DNA of 64,000 nt from Asterochloris sp. CNOR1. Taxonomy: Eukaryota > Chlorophyta > Trebouxiophyceae > Trebouxiales > Trebouxiaceae. The notes beneath the pieces are model-generated. The model did no database searches and was not told the DNA's origin. It worked only from the letters and a program-made list of their open reading frames with translations. The position numbers and the translations under genes are program-made. Location: contig OZ017747.1 of the NCBI GenBank assembly GCA_963969365.1, positions 1,364,001-1,428,000 of the forward strand, given 5' to 3'. Shown here in pieces: positions 35,101-46,500 of the stretch; positions within the stretch are counted from its first letter, which is position 1, and each line of letters starts with the position of its first letter.

Positions 35101-37738
35101 CAAGCTGATCTCAGGCACAGCTCCCCCTGTCCACCTGCAGGCTGCAGTGCGGTGGCCCGAGATCACTGTGCTGGCAGCGATTGGGTGCGCCATCATTGCA
35201 GCCACGCGCACGGCAGCTCTTGCACTAGTCATGGCCAAATACACCCCAGGTTCAGGCAAGGCTACCATGGTGAGCACAGAGGCTGCATGGCTCCCTGTAT
35301 GTGCAAGTCCGAGGTAGACACCGCCAGAGGCTACCCCACTGCCAGCACCAGGCACAGAGCTGCCAGACCTGGTCAATCTGGACCGTTTGACTGACAGCTC
35401 TGCCTGTGTGTGCATGGTTTCTGTATTGTGGGGACATAGTCAGTAAGACTGGTGTCCAATAGGGCCACTGTTGAGAGCGCATGGCACATTGCTGCCTGTT
35501 CCGCGTCGATCTGGCCAGTGCAAGGAACAGCGTTTCTCGACTGCTTGCCACCAAGGTGAGCGCAAGGGCCTGCCAGTCTGCCTGTGTGTATGGCTGCTGT
35601 GTTCTGGAATAAATGGGATCTCAACAGCATTGGGGTCCGGTATACCACTACTGTGGGTGCATGGCACACTGTGAGTCCAGGGCACAGGAATGTCCTGCTC
35701 CTGCTTGCCACTGATCTGCCTGCAGCTGCATGCCAATCTGACAGCGACGGGCACGGCTCTGCCTGACTGTCTGCCGTTGCGAAGAGAACAGCGCATTGAC
35801 CTGCTCGTCCTGTCTGTGTCAGCCCTGTTTTGCTGTTGTTGGGGCCACAAGGCCGCTGCAGCCGGTGAGGCTCCTGCAATGGCTGGAGTCATTTGTCCTG
35901 GCTAATTGACGGCAGCCATGCCGATGTATGCAACTCGTACACTGCTTTGCCCAGCCTGCATGCATTTGCACTGCTGTCAATTGGCTGCAGCATCACCTGA
36001 CCCTCCTGTGCGTCAGTAGGCACTCCTTATGTCCACACAGGCTGGCGGCGCATTCTGCCCATGTTGCCATGTTGCAGGGCGCATCTGTGGCGCTCTGGTC
36101 ATGCACGTGCGCCGCAACAAGCCATACAGCGCTGTGCAGCTGTTTGCCACAGCTCCTGCATCGTGATCCCACAACCAGCGCGCTGGGTGGCGCCAATCAA
36201 ACGGCGCCCAGCACAATGAGCCTGTGACTCAGCCGGCTTGTAAGTGCTCGGCATGCAGCAATGCAGGGCCACAGCGGCAGCAGCAGGCTGGCTGTGTTGT
36301 GCTGCTGCCGCGCGCCAGCAGCAGCACGCGCTGTCGCAGGGCACACTGTGTTTGTCCGAGTATGCTGAACCCACCAGCTGGTGCTGGTGCAGGCCATCAT
36401 GGGCATGCGAGAGGGGCAGCCTGACAATATCCCTCTGTTGGACAAAGCAGCTCTGGGGATGGTGGGGGGGCTGCTGCTGCCCTTCAGCATGCCGATGGAC
36501 AACCCAGTGAGCACCTGCATATACCCAACTGTCATGCATGAAGCAGAGCTGCTGCCTGCCATGCAGCCTGCAGTATACAGACCCTGCAGGTGCTGCCTTG
36601 TCAATTACGAGGATCCCGGTGGCTGTGCGTCCTGGAGCATACAGGCGCAGTGTGCATGCCTTGGGCTGCTGCGCACGAAATTTCTCTTCTTCTCTCCTGC
36701 GGTCTGCACCCACGTCTGTGCGGACGCCATGATGCTTGAAGGTGCAGTCTGACAGTAGCAGAGCTGCTGGCAGCCGTGCCGCACCACAGCTTCAACTTGG
36801 TCGGCCCGCCTGCAGTTCCTGGAGAAGGCCAAGGAGGACTCTGTCAAGCCCAAGGACGGTGTCGAGGGTGGCGACGAAATGGAAGAGCGAGAACAGGAGG
36901 ATGGTCCCTCTTATGAGTTCAACAACCAGGAGGCCACCGTCGTGGAGGTCGTCATGGACTCTATGCGCATCTGTGCGCTTGCACTGGCCGTACAGTTTGC
37001 CTCTACTTTCCTCTTAGGTGGGTGCTGGTTCTAGATGCCTTATGCTGACTCTTCAGGCCACGTGAGCACAGCTGCTCCTGCATGGTGCATCTGGGCCCTG
37101 CGCTGGCCGTGCATTTGCTTCCACTTTTCTCTCAGGTAAGTGGTAGGGGCAGCAGCACATGACCCAGATTGTTGCTTCCAGGATGTGTTGCTGTTGCCAT
37201 GTCTGCTGTTCAGCCATGCACTGCCTGCCAACCTTTGCGCTGAGGCCTGCTTGGGTCTGCTCTCAGTACCCCAGCAAGCAGTCTCCAGCTGAAGTGACAC
37301 CTCGCATTGTGGTGATACCATGGCAGCAGCCTCTCTGCAACCTCAACCTTGGCCAATGGCATGCTGCCTGCAGGGGCCGCCATGGTGGGCAAGGGTGAGG
37401 TGACAGCCCTTCGGTCGTTCTCCATGCAGCTGCTGGACCAGGGCATCCGCGCCTCTCTCCTGTTTGCAGCAGCAGGCTGCTTCCACAGAGTGGTTTCCAG
37501 CGAGGGACGGGACATGAAGCACCTGCTAGAGGGACTGGGCAGGCATACCGGCCTGGGCCTGCTGTTCTACAGGATGCAGTCCATTGCGTTTGGCGTGGCA
37601 ACCTTCAAATCTATCGAGGTTGTCCTGCCCTGGATCACTGGCAATCCCACGGTGCAGCACATTTATCACAAAGTCATGAACAAAATCCTTGCCCTGCTGC
37701 CCAATGTCCTTAGCAACCTGCTCGCAAAGGTGATATGA
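32101..37738 (+). CDS. Multi-pass membrane protein of unknown function (5' end unresolved)
   Basis: I do not recognise the family. Exons: 32101-32171, 32572-32737, 33266-33368, 33798-33852, 34213-34337, 34684-34761, 35141-35269, 36393-36506, 36816-37017 and 37374-37738, all closing in phase (about 469 codons). The N-terminal part is charged, with a Lys/Glu-rich stretch and KDVKRLDRAFQKMEDKLS. Six or so hydrophobic segments follow, including LAFGNFLVGVVSILLM, VGVLFTQVTTVTLMLAAV, ITVLAAIGCAIIAATRTAAL, LGMVGGLLLPFSM, ICALALAVQFASTFLLG and ASLLFAAAGCF. An acidic loop (GGDEMEEREQEDG) precedes the fifth. Extra exons could lie in 35270-36392. The first exon starts in phase 2, so the start codon is upstream; a transit peptide cannot be excluded. 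Confidence 0.72.
34050..34100 (+). repeat. Echo of the 34213 exon start
   Basis: GCAG/GTATCGGCATC then GTGCTGGACTCCTTG at about 34045-34086 parallels GCAG/GCATCAGCAGC then GTGCTGGACTCCTTT at 34209-34250. Both acceptors would close phase. Only the downstream copy continues as a hydrophobic segment of full length. Confidence 0.7.
37091..37140 (+). repeat. Echo of the 36816-37017 exon end
   Basis: The exon end (CACTGGCCGTACAGTTTGCC, then TCTTAG/GTGGGT) recurs about 115 bp downstream as GCGCTGGCCGTGCATTTGC, then TCTCAG/GTAAGT. The copy retains a strong donor, so it could act as an alternative exon end. Confidence 0.75.
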
Positions 37739-37964
37739 CCATGCGCCCCGCTCTCCCGCAAAAGTGGACCCTCTTCCAGTATTGGCAGGAGCCCAGCCTC
37801 TGCGCGCCCATCCCCCTTCAGCGTTTGCAGGATGCCCAGATTGTTGCTCATGTACCACTTGCCAGAATGAATGGTGAAGCTCATCCTTTAACCTTACGTC
37901 ACACATGCGACAGTGACACGTGTACTGACTCTTCATGACCCTTGCTCTCTCAAAAAGGAGCTCA

Positions 37965-40307
37965 TCAAGTGCCTGAGAACAGCTGTTGCCAGCTCTCTTT
38001 GTCCTGACCAGGCCCACTCCCCTCCTTGCTAGAGACGGCAAACATCTTGCTCTCCGTCTCACTAATCTGAAGTGCTTGTAGAATGGCCTCTGCAGATAAG
38101 TAGTGGACCTGCTCTGAGGCTAGGCCAGCAGCGAGACTAATAAACTGAGCAAGGAGCAACCCTGAAGGGGCCGGACTGGCTGGACAGAGCACATCCCTCC
38201 CTCAACCCACCAGCCACTGCAATTCGAGAGGCCTCCCCATTGAGATCATCCTTCAGGGAGAGCTGCACATCTTGGCGGCTGCCGCTTGTGTTTTTCAGCA
38301 GGGTGTTGAGGTCATAGCTGGTGTAGGGCCCGTCTGTCAGCCTGCCAGGGCGAATGATGGTCCAGGGCAGCCCAGACTGCACAGGCAGAAGAGATGTTGA
38401 CAGGCAGACCTCAGCGGGGGGCAGAGGTGTTGCAGACCCCTAGTGATGTCTGGACCGCTCTACAGTCAGCACAGTCACACTTAGGCAGGACAAGCACGTC
38501 CACAACAGAGCAGCTCACCTGCTGCAGCATCTTCTCACCTTCCGCCTTCCATTTGAGCACACCTGTGTGAGCATCCAGCACACGGCGTTGTCTGTTTGGC
38601 GGCAACAGGCAACCCTTGTTCTGAGCTCCAAAAAGGCATCATCAGGAACAACGCGCCAGCAGCGGGAAGTGCTGCTGCTTACCAAACAAGTTGAGGATGC
38701 TGAATGGTAGTTGATTGAAGCGCTCCACACCTGCAAAGCATTGGCACCTGTGGGCACGGACAAGCTCTCAGGCAAGCACATGGCTGCTGAAAGTGTTGCT
38801 GCGCAGTGGCACAACCTGCTGAGGTAGTGAGCACAAAGCGTTGGATATTCTTGGGGGTGGCTCTGATGAGGTTCCCAACAGCCACATAATCCGTCTGCTG
38901 TGGGCCATTGCCCCCTTTCCACCTGCAAGACTACTGCCAGTCAGGGCTCCATATGTCAGACAAGCAGACCATATGACAAGCCTCGGCCTAGATACCTACA
39001 AGACGTCACCAGCATGCACAGAGGAGTGAGCTGGCAGCAAGGCCGCCAGCACGGCACACTGCTGCAGACTGTATGGTCTCTGCCCTACCTTGCAGAAGGG
39101 AATGCTGTGGTGCCCAGCACACAAGCCACTCCATCAACGCCCTCAAAAACTGCTGGCGACAGGCTGCTGGGCTCCCTGACATCCCCCTTGACCAGCTACA
39201 GCAGGGGGGACCCAGTCGAGATCATGCAGTCAAACGTCTACCACAAGCTTTGCATAAGCTGCCCTTGTGTGCAACCACTGCAAACCTTGACAAGCAACAG
39301 GGTTGGAAACTGTGAGAAACCTGCTTATCACAGCTGCACATGCATAGTCCAGAACACTGCAGACCTGCAGACCTGACTGGCTGCTGCCAAAGAGCTCCCT
39401 CGCCAAGTCAGGCTTGCGTGACAATGCCTTCACCTTAAACCCCCTCTGCAGCCAAACTGGGCTTGATCCTACTTGTTTCAATCATCAAGGCCACAGAGCT
39501 GCCAGGCACTCACATCAAGAAGCTTTGCAGTGAGCAGCTGGCCCACACCACCTGTGTGAAACACTCAGTTCTTAGCACCTCAATCAACAGCGCCAAACGC
39601 TTTAGCTGGTACAAGTGCGACATGGTGTGGTGACCCTGCACCTGTGGCGCCTGCTACCAAGATGGTCCCGCCTGGCTCCTGCAGATACAGGCTTGCTTGT
39701 GACTGAGAGGGGCAGCTGCACACACCGCTGCATTGAAGTAATACTCACCACAATACCAGCTGAGACATGCTTTAGTCTGTGCGTCCTGCAGGATCCAGGC
39801 CCCTGCTGTAGGCAATGTCTGATGCCTCTGAAGGGTACATGTGAAGCACGAGGTCGGGCAACGCAATGGTGCTGCATGCTTGATCTGGGAATTGCTGCTA
39901 CTTCTGCAGATGGCCTATGAGGCACCTACATATGAGACAAACCTATGCCAGGCATGCAGACAACATGCTGAACCATGCTCCAGCTGGTTCCAGAAGCATC
40001 ACTGGGGCTGAACACAGAAGCTGGGCTCGTCTGGCTTTCACTTGTGGGCCAAATCCAAGTGGCACACTACAGGGCATTTGCAGTCAAGAAAGCGAGAGCA
40101 AGGCGCCTGCACTAGAGGTGCAGCCCTGCAGCATTCTATGCAGCCTGATGCCAAGTCCTCTGTTCAATGGCAGAAGGCAAACTCTTGCCTTTTGTGTCAA
40201 GGTGCGGAGGCCTCTGCTGCTTCTGGGGTTGCACCTGTCCCAGATGCCTGCCGGCATTCTCCTCTGAGTCGTGGCAAGCACACGGCAGAGCTTGTCGTTC
40301 CACTGCA
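37965..40307 (-). CDS. Atypical short-chain dehydrogenase, NAD(P)-binding Rossmann fold, probably plastid (5' end unresolved)
   Basis: Belongs to the plant/cyanobacterial atypical SDR group that includes TIC62-like and At2g34460-like proteins; the substrate is not known. Supported exons in transcription order: 39678-39642, 39551-39514, 39445-39365, 39195-39089, 38922-38816, 38730-38683, 38562-38519, 38376-38211 and 38089-37965, all in phase. The cofactor loop is TILVAGATG joined to GVGQLLTAKLLD (GxxGxxG). Further landmarks are RGFKVKALSRKPD, GVACVLGTTAFPS, RFVLTTSAG, FNQLPFSILNLFG, SGLPWTIIRPGRLTDGP and the C-terminal ESWQQLF. The strand-4 serine is present; a YxxxK catalytic pair is not obvious, as is usual for atypical SDRs. 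The presequence exon was not found with confidence; ATG 40307 opens a basic, transit-like frame. That start would lie only about 200 bases after the AP-4 beta stop. Confidence 0.82.
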
Positions 40308-40506
40308 TGTTCTTGGAACTTTGACTTGCCTCTGCTACAGGAAGAGAAGCATTGCGGATGAGCTGTTGGAGCTGCAAGAGGGAGCTGTCCAGGTGCTGCC
40401 GAGCAACAAGCAAGACCAATAGATTGCCTGACAAAGTGCCAGTGCCCAAAAGGAGGCGTCCACCATTACAACATGGAGTAGAAGTTGCCACAAGAGTGAA
40501 TGCGCT

Positions 40507-43500
40507 TCAAGCTAGGTTAGAGAGCAGCATCTTGTACACCGTCGCAAACTGGTCAGGCGTCTGGGCATCATCTGCCTTGACTGTGACGCTTGCTGTGCCT
40601 GTGGACTTGTTGACTACAGTCTCTATCAGCACTCGGTCTTCTCTGTCTGCTCGCTGTCCATGAAAGTAGAATCTGTAAGTGGGCGAGGCTCCCCCAGAGG
40701 CCATGACCGCCACATTGGCAGTCATGACACGCCGACAGAAGTCCTGCATGCACAGCAACTCACCATGATGCATGGCATTGAGGGATACAAGCGATCTCAG
40801 GCAGGTTGGTTGGCCACATAGCAACATAAGCAGCCAGGTGTTGTGTGCACCCCAAGTCACATGGGCACATCAGGCAACTGCCATGCCTAAAGCGTCCCAG
40901 GGCCCAACCTGATGTGAGTTTGCCTCCACTGCAGCAATGCCGCCTGGGGTGAGCTGCTGGGAGAACTGCACCACGTTAGTCAAGGCGCCCCACTTCTGCT
41001 GGAACACCTGCAGGCAGTATACTCTGCCATCAGGATCCAGGCTCATGCAGCATCTGCTCTAGAGGCATGTTCTGCAGAATACACAAGACCGTGAACTTGA
41101 CAGGGTGGCAATACAAGGCCTCCCCTGCCACAGGTCGTGGCCATGACTTGACTGGAGAAAGCGCACTGGCGGCAAGTGGTAGAGCACAGCACTCAGCAGG
41201 ATACCTCAATCACGCCTTGGGGGCAGCACTGGCTAGAGAGCAAGGACTTGCTGCAGCTTGGAGCCTGCCTCTGCCTAAAGCACACACTGCTGCCAGGGGA
41301 GTTGCGCTGTGAGTTCCTCCTGAGGATGGACCTATTCAGAGTGCAAGCCAGCCCGGCACTGCAAGCATGCCTGTTCATCTTCTACCTGAGGTGTTAGCTG
41401 TGGATTCTGCCGCAGCTCCAGGCGAGGAGGCGGCGGCGGCGCTGCCTGGGCGTGGGCAGTGCTAGGACCTACCCCACCCAGCAGGTCATTCAAATCCAGC
41501 ATGTCAGCCTGGGGAGCAGCAGAGGAGGGGACAGCTGGCTGCTGCGCAGCTGAGCTGGGTCCTGCAGGGATTCAACCTGGCACATCAGCCTGGCCCACAG
41601 CTGCAGGAGCCAGAGAAGACCGATTGTACAGCTGCATTGAGGCCAAGAGCGTCAAGGCAGCCTCCAGCACCTGAAGGGCAGCCCCTCCAGAGCATCATAG
41701 CTGGTGTACGCCATTGCATTTTGCTGGCTGCTGCCCCAAGCTCAGCACTTTCAGCTGGGACTCTCATGCTGACAGGCAGGACCAATGCAGTCAGGCAGCT
41801 GCTCAACAGCTCAGCAGGCCATAAAGCTGGCGCTGGTGCGCAGTGGACATCCCTGTAGGCAGATGGGCAGTGCAGCTCACCACCATTCGCGGTGGGGGGC
41901 TCTCCCCCAGCCTCTGCCTGCTCATAGTCACTCAGCAGGCTGCTGCCCTCATCAATGGCTGGCACAGCCACTGGCGCCACAGGGCCAGGGCCTGTCGCCA
42001 TCAGATCCTCCTGCATGCACAGAAAGGCACTTGCATCAGCGCCGTGTTAAGCTGGCAGAGGAAGCAACCGCCCACAGTGTACAATTCCATCCTTGGATCC
42101 TTTCTGCCTGCAACGATACGGGTGCAGCTGCGTTCCAGCATATCAAGCTGCCCTAAAAGCGCATAGTCAGTGCTGCTGCATCTGTTGAGGCAGCATGCTT
42201 GCTTTCAAGGCATGTGCACCTCCACAACAAGCAGAGCCCACCTTGGCTCACCCCAAGGCCTGCAGAACAGCACCTTGCAGCGCTGATGTCCAAAGCAAGC
42301 CAGGCCCACCTCAGTCCCCCACAGGGCAGCCTGCAGCAACTTCATCCATGACAGCCCAAGCCAAACTTCACCTCTAGAGGGGCTTGGGGAATTTCAGATG
42401 CAACACAACTGGCGTCCGCTTCAGGCAAGCCCAACACAAGAACCACTCCCACCTCCTCCTGCGGCTTCTCCTGCAGAAAGGTGGACGACGGTGCCTGGTA
42501 CACCACGGCCAGGCTGTTGAACTCATCAAAGATGCGGTCCCGCAGTTCAGGCGACTGTTCCTCTGCAAACTGGAGGATTGGGGGCGGCTGGGTGGCAATC
42601 ACACGCCGCGCCTCTGCCACGCTGTGCTGCAGCAGCCTGCACAGAAACGCACAGAAAGTGGTGCCAAAGCTCTTTAAGCTCAGCGTGAGCAGGCAAGTCA
42701 GGTAGTGGCTCTTGAATAGCTGTTCATCGCCTCCTGTTAAAGCGGCCTGCATGCCAGCCTCCCAGAGCTGATGCCACAGCACGCTCTGTTGAGAAGTGTC
42801 TAATCTGCAGCACAGCAGGGCCTATGCACACATGGCAGGGCATTGATGTGCACAGCATGGCTTAGCCACAGCTGCAGGCAGTGGTAGTGCCAAGCATGCC
42901 ACTGCAGCTTTGGCATGCCAGCTGCCTTGACACGCAGGGCATGGTGGCCCTTCAGACTGTTGTGCAGCACCATCCTTCATCTGTAGGTCAGCAGGGCTGA
43001 ATCATGCCCCACCTGTAGTACAGCAGGGCTCTGTCGTGCACATCCTGGTTGCTGTCGGCAGCTGCAGCCGCTAGGGCCTTCCCCAGCAGCTTCTGGCACT
43101 CTGGCGGGCGCTTAAAGAACAGCTTGGCCGCCGCTGACAGCAGAGCCAGGCGAACAGGCACGTCTTCTGCGTCAAAGGTGCCCACGACAGGCTCCAGCAA
43201 ATAAGGGGCGTCCTGCAGCACAACAGTCACATCACTGTGCGCACTTGCTCAGCAATGAGTGCCCAATGAGTGCCCACCACTGGCGCCTGCAGCACAACAG
43301 CCACATCAGTGGGCAGATGCTCTGCCTCAGGGTGCACACTAGTGGCTGCAGCATAGTGGCTTCAGGATTGGCCATTGCAGACAGAATTGAATTGATCTAA
43401 AGGGGGCCCCTATGCAGCACAGCAAAGCCTGCCAAGCCAGGTGAACGCCCTGTTGCTCATTGCTGTATTTCACAAACCAGTGAGACACTGCGTAGCAGCA

Positions 43501-46500
43501 CACAAGCTGGCATGCTTACTGCGGCAGCAGAGGCCCTGCTGGCAGCACCTGAGGCTGAACTCAAGCAGCCTGCTGACCTGAATGGTGAACCCATGCTCGC
43601 CCAGAATCCAGATGACAGCTGCCTTAGCCTCAGGCTCCTCCACGTCCTGCAGCAAGACACGAGTCAGCATGAGGTGGCGTGCACACCCACAGCAACAAGG
43701 CACGGCGCCTTGCAGCTGGCTTGACAATTCATGGCCTGTCTGACGCTGCGCAAACCCATCAGCAGCCCATTTTGATTCTTTGTCTGGGTATTGTCGGAGC
43801 TCCTGTCTGCCCTTCCCAAATTTGGTATCCAACTCAATGCTGCTGGGCTGAGACTGGCACAAAAAGTACAGAGCCTCCTTGATGGACAATGCTTGCCCAA
43901 GCAGCACGAGCGCTAACTCACCGCTGGGCTGATGTTTGCCACAGAGCCTACGCAGACTTCAGCTGCGTCTGGGTAGCGACGCATGAGGTCCTTGATCTGG
44001 ATCACAGTCTCGGCCGTCACGAAATCCTTGCCAATCTCTAGAAAGCCCAGCAGGCGCTCAATGATGCCTGGGACCTCAGACACCTGTAGCACAGGCAGCG
44101 GCAATAAGCCATTCTGGGGGAAAGCAGCGGCTCCAGACTTTGCTTGCAGACTGCTTGGTCCTTACACAGCTCAGTGCTGCTTGTCGCCTCAGACACCTGA
44201 TGAGTTCGCGAGTGTCGCAAATGCTCAGAAGGCGCTTGCAGAATGCCGCTGCCACCTCAGCGCTACTGCAGCAAGGCTGCCGCGGTGCCTTGTAAGGTAC
44301 AGCAGCATCCCTGCATGCTGGATCAGGGAAGGTGCTGAGCACTGCTGCTGTAGGCTGCATGGTAGCCTATGCGTCCGCCGTGCGTGCTGCAGGTCAATTT
44401 GCAGACAGGATGGCAAGGGCAACTGCAGAGAGGTGTAGGCAGCTGTGTTGCGACCCCGACAGCGCAGTCTGACCTACTGTCTGGATGACTGCCAGCGTGC
44501 TGCACACTCTGGCTTTCCTTATGCAAATGCCACAAGGCACAAGCAGCTGTGCAGGCTTCACCGACAGCGCAATCTGGCCCACTGCCTGAATGGCCTTCCT
44601 GGCTAACTTCTCGTCAATGTCGTTAACGTACTCGGTCAGCTCTGTCACAATGTCATAGGCATTGCTCTGATCAGCCAGGGCAGCCAGAATCTCCAGCTTT
44701 GTATGTTTTATGTAGGATGGCTCGTTCATGCGGCAGAAGAAGGTCTGGAATATCTGCATAGAGAGCCTGAGCACTGAGTCACATACAGCAGGGCTGCAGG
44801 GTGTAGGCAGCGCCAGGAGCTGCTGCGGCAACGCTTGCTGTACAAGGGCCATTGCAGCACCAAGACGTCTCAGATGTGTGCACAAGCAAATTTGCACAGC
44901 ATGACTTTGCCAAAGCGTAGGCGCAAGCCCTGCAGGCCGAGGATGCAAGCCAGAGATGCAAGCAGCCAGGGAGGGGATGCAGGCAGCCAGGAGGGGGATG
45001 CATGCTGCAGCAGGACAGCGCATGCACTGCAGGCCATGAGCAAGGCACCTCTCAGAGGCTGCCTGCCAACAGACGCACTGGCAGAGTGCTGGATGCCCCC
45101 ACCTGTGAGAATAGCACCGGCGCACGCTGCACAATGAGCAGGAAGTGGCATAGCACAGTATATGCTGTCTCGTAGTGATCCCGGGAGACCAGGGTCATTA
45201 AGGGGTCCTTGATGCGCTCCAGGACCTGCAGCCAATCATGCGTCAACAGAGCTTGCCCGACAGCAATGAGGATTGCAAGAGCGATAAATCTGCTGCTGGG
45301 ACGCCCTTCAGCACACTGGCGGCGCAACAGACGCCTGGTCCACCTGACAGAATCCTGCCCTGCCCCTGCCCTGGTGGTCCAGGAAGCAGCAAACCACTTG
45401 TGCAGCAAGAAGCAGCCTAGCTGCAGGCCTGCCCTTGCAGCTGCCGCGCTGCAGACCGCCCTTGCATTGCAGCATGCACCTCTTGGCTTCCCTGACAACT
45501 CGAGCTCTGGACAGGGGAGGGTGGTGTGCAGAGGCCCCACCTGCTGTTCGCATGGCAGCATGTTCAGCTTGAAGTGCACTTGGTGCACTGAAAGTGCACT
45601 CTGAAGAGGCCCACCTGCTGGTGTGTGGCAGGCATGCTCAGCGTGAAGTGCAGGAAGACCTTGACTGTGGCCATGACCACAGCGGAGTTGCTGTGGCTGA
45701 GCCGGTCATCAAGCACATTCATGATATCGTACACCTCCTGCTCCCCCGTGGGGCGGTAGTGGCGGACAAACTCCAGCACTTGGCACTGTGCCCACTCAGA
45801 GAAGTCCTGCGCAGCAGAGGGCAAGCGCGGATGCAAGCAGCCGGCGGTATGCAAGCTCAGCACACTTCTCAAACAGTGAAGGGAAATCAGCATCCTGCGC
45901 AGGGGAAGGCGTCCTGCGCAGGGGAAGGCAGAGCACATGCCTTCAAGCTTGGAACCCCGAAACAGCCTGCGGTTGAGTAGGCAGGGAGTGTCACCGGATA
46001 CGGGGCTGAGTCAAGTGGCTGGTGCGGGTAACAGGAATGCCCGCAGCTGCAAGCTACCAGCCAGCAACTTGCCTTGATACGGTTGAGAAGGGAGATGACC
46101 AGGCCCCTTGAAAGCAATGACTGCCCTGATCCCGTCTGCAGCAGGCACTGCAGAGGTTTGGTGCCATGTCACCAGGATGGACACGCGAGGGAGCTGAGGA
46201 CTGGGAGGACTCCAGATAAAGCTCAAGGTGCTGAAGCCAGTGGTGCGTGGCTGCCAGCTGGCAGCAGACCAGGTGAACCAGGTGCTGCAGGCAGCTGCAG
46301 CACCCACCAACTAGCTTGCTTACCGCCAGCAGGACCGACATGCAGTTGGCCACCACCTGCGCATCTGGGTCCTGCTGCAGCATGGTCTTCAGGTCCTCCA
46401 GCATCCCTGCATGGGTGGGGACAGGTCCCAACACAGCCCTACAGGCAAAGTGCACTCAAGCAGGCTGCAGACAGTTAGCTGGTGGATATGGTGTGACACT

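Noticed and set aside
35270-36392. Additional exons of the membrane protein
   Set aside because: Several open stretches exist but none adds a clear hydrophobic or conserved segment, and 35269 joins 36393 in phase.
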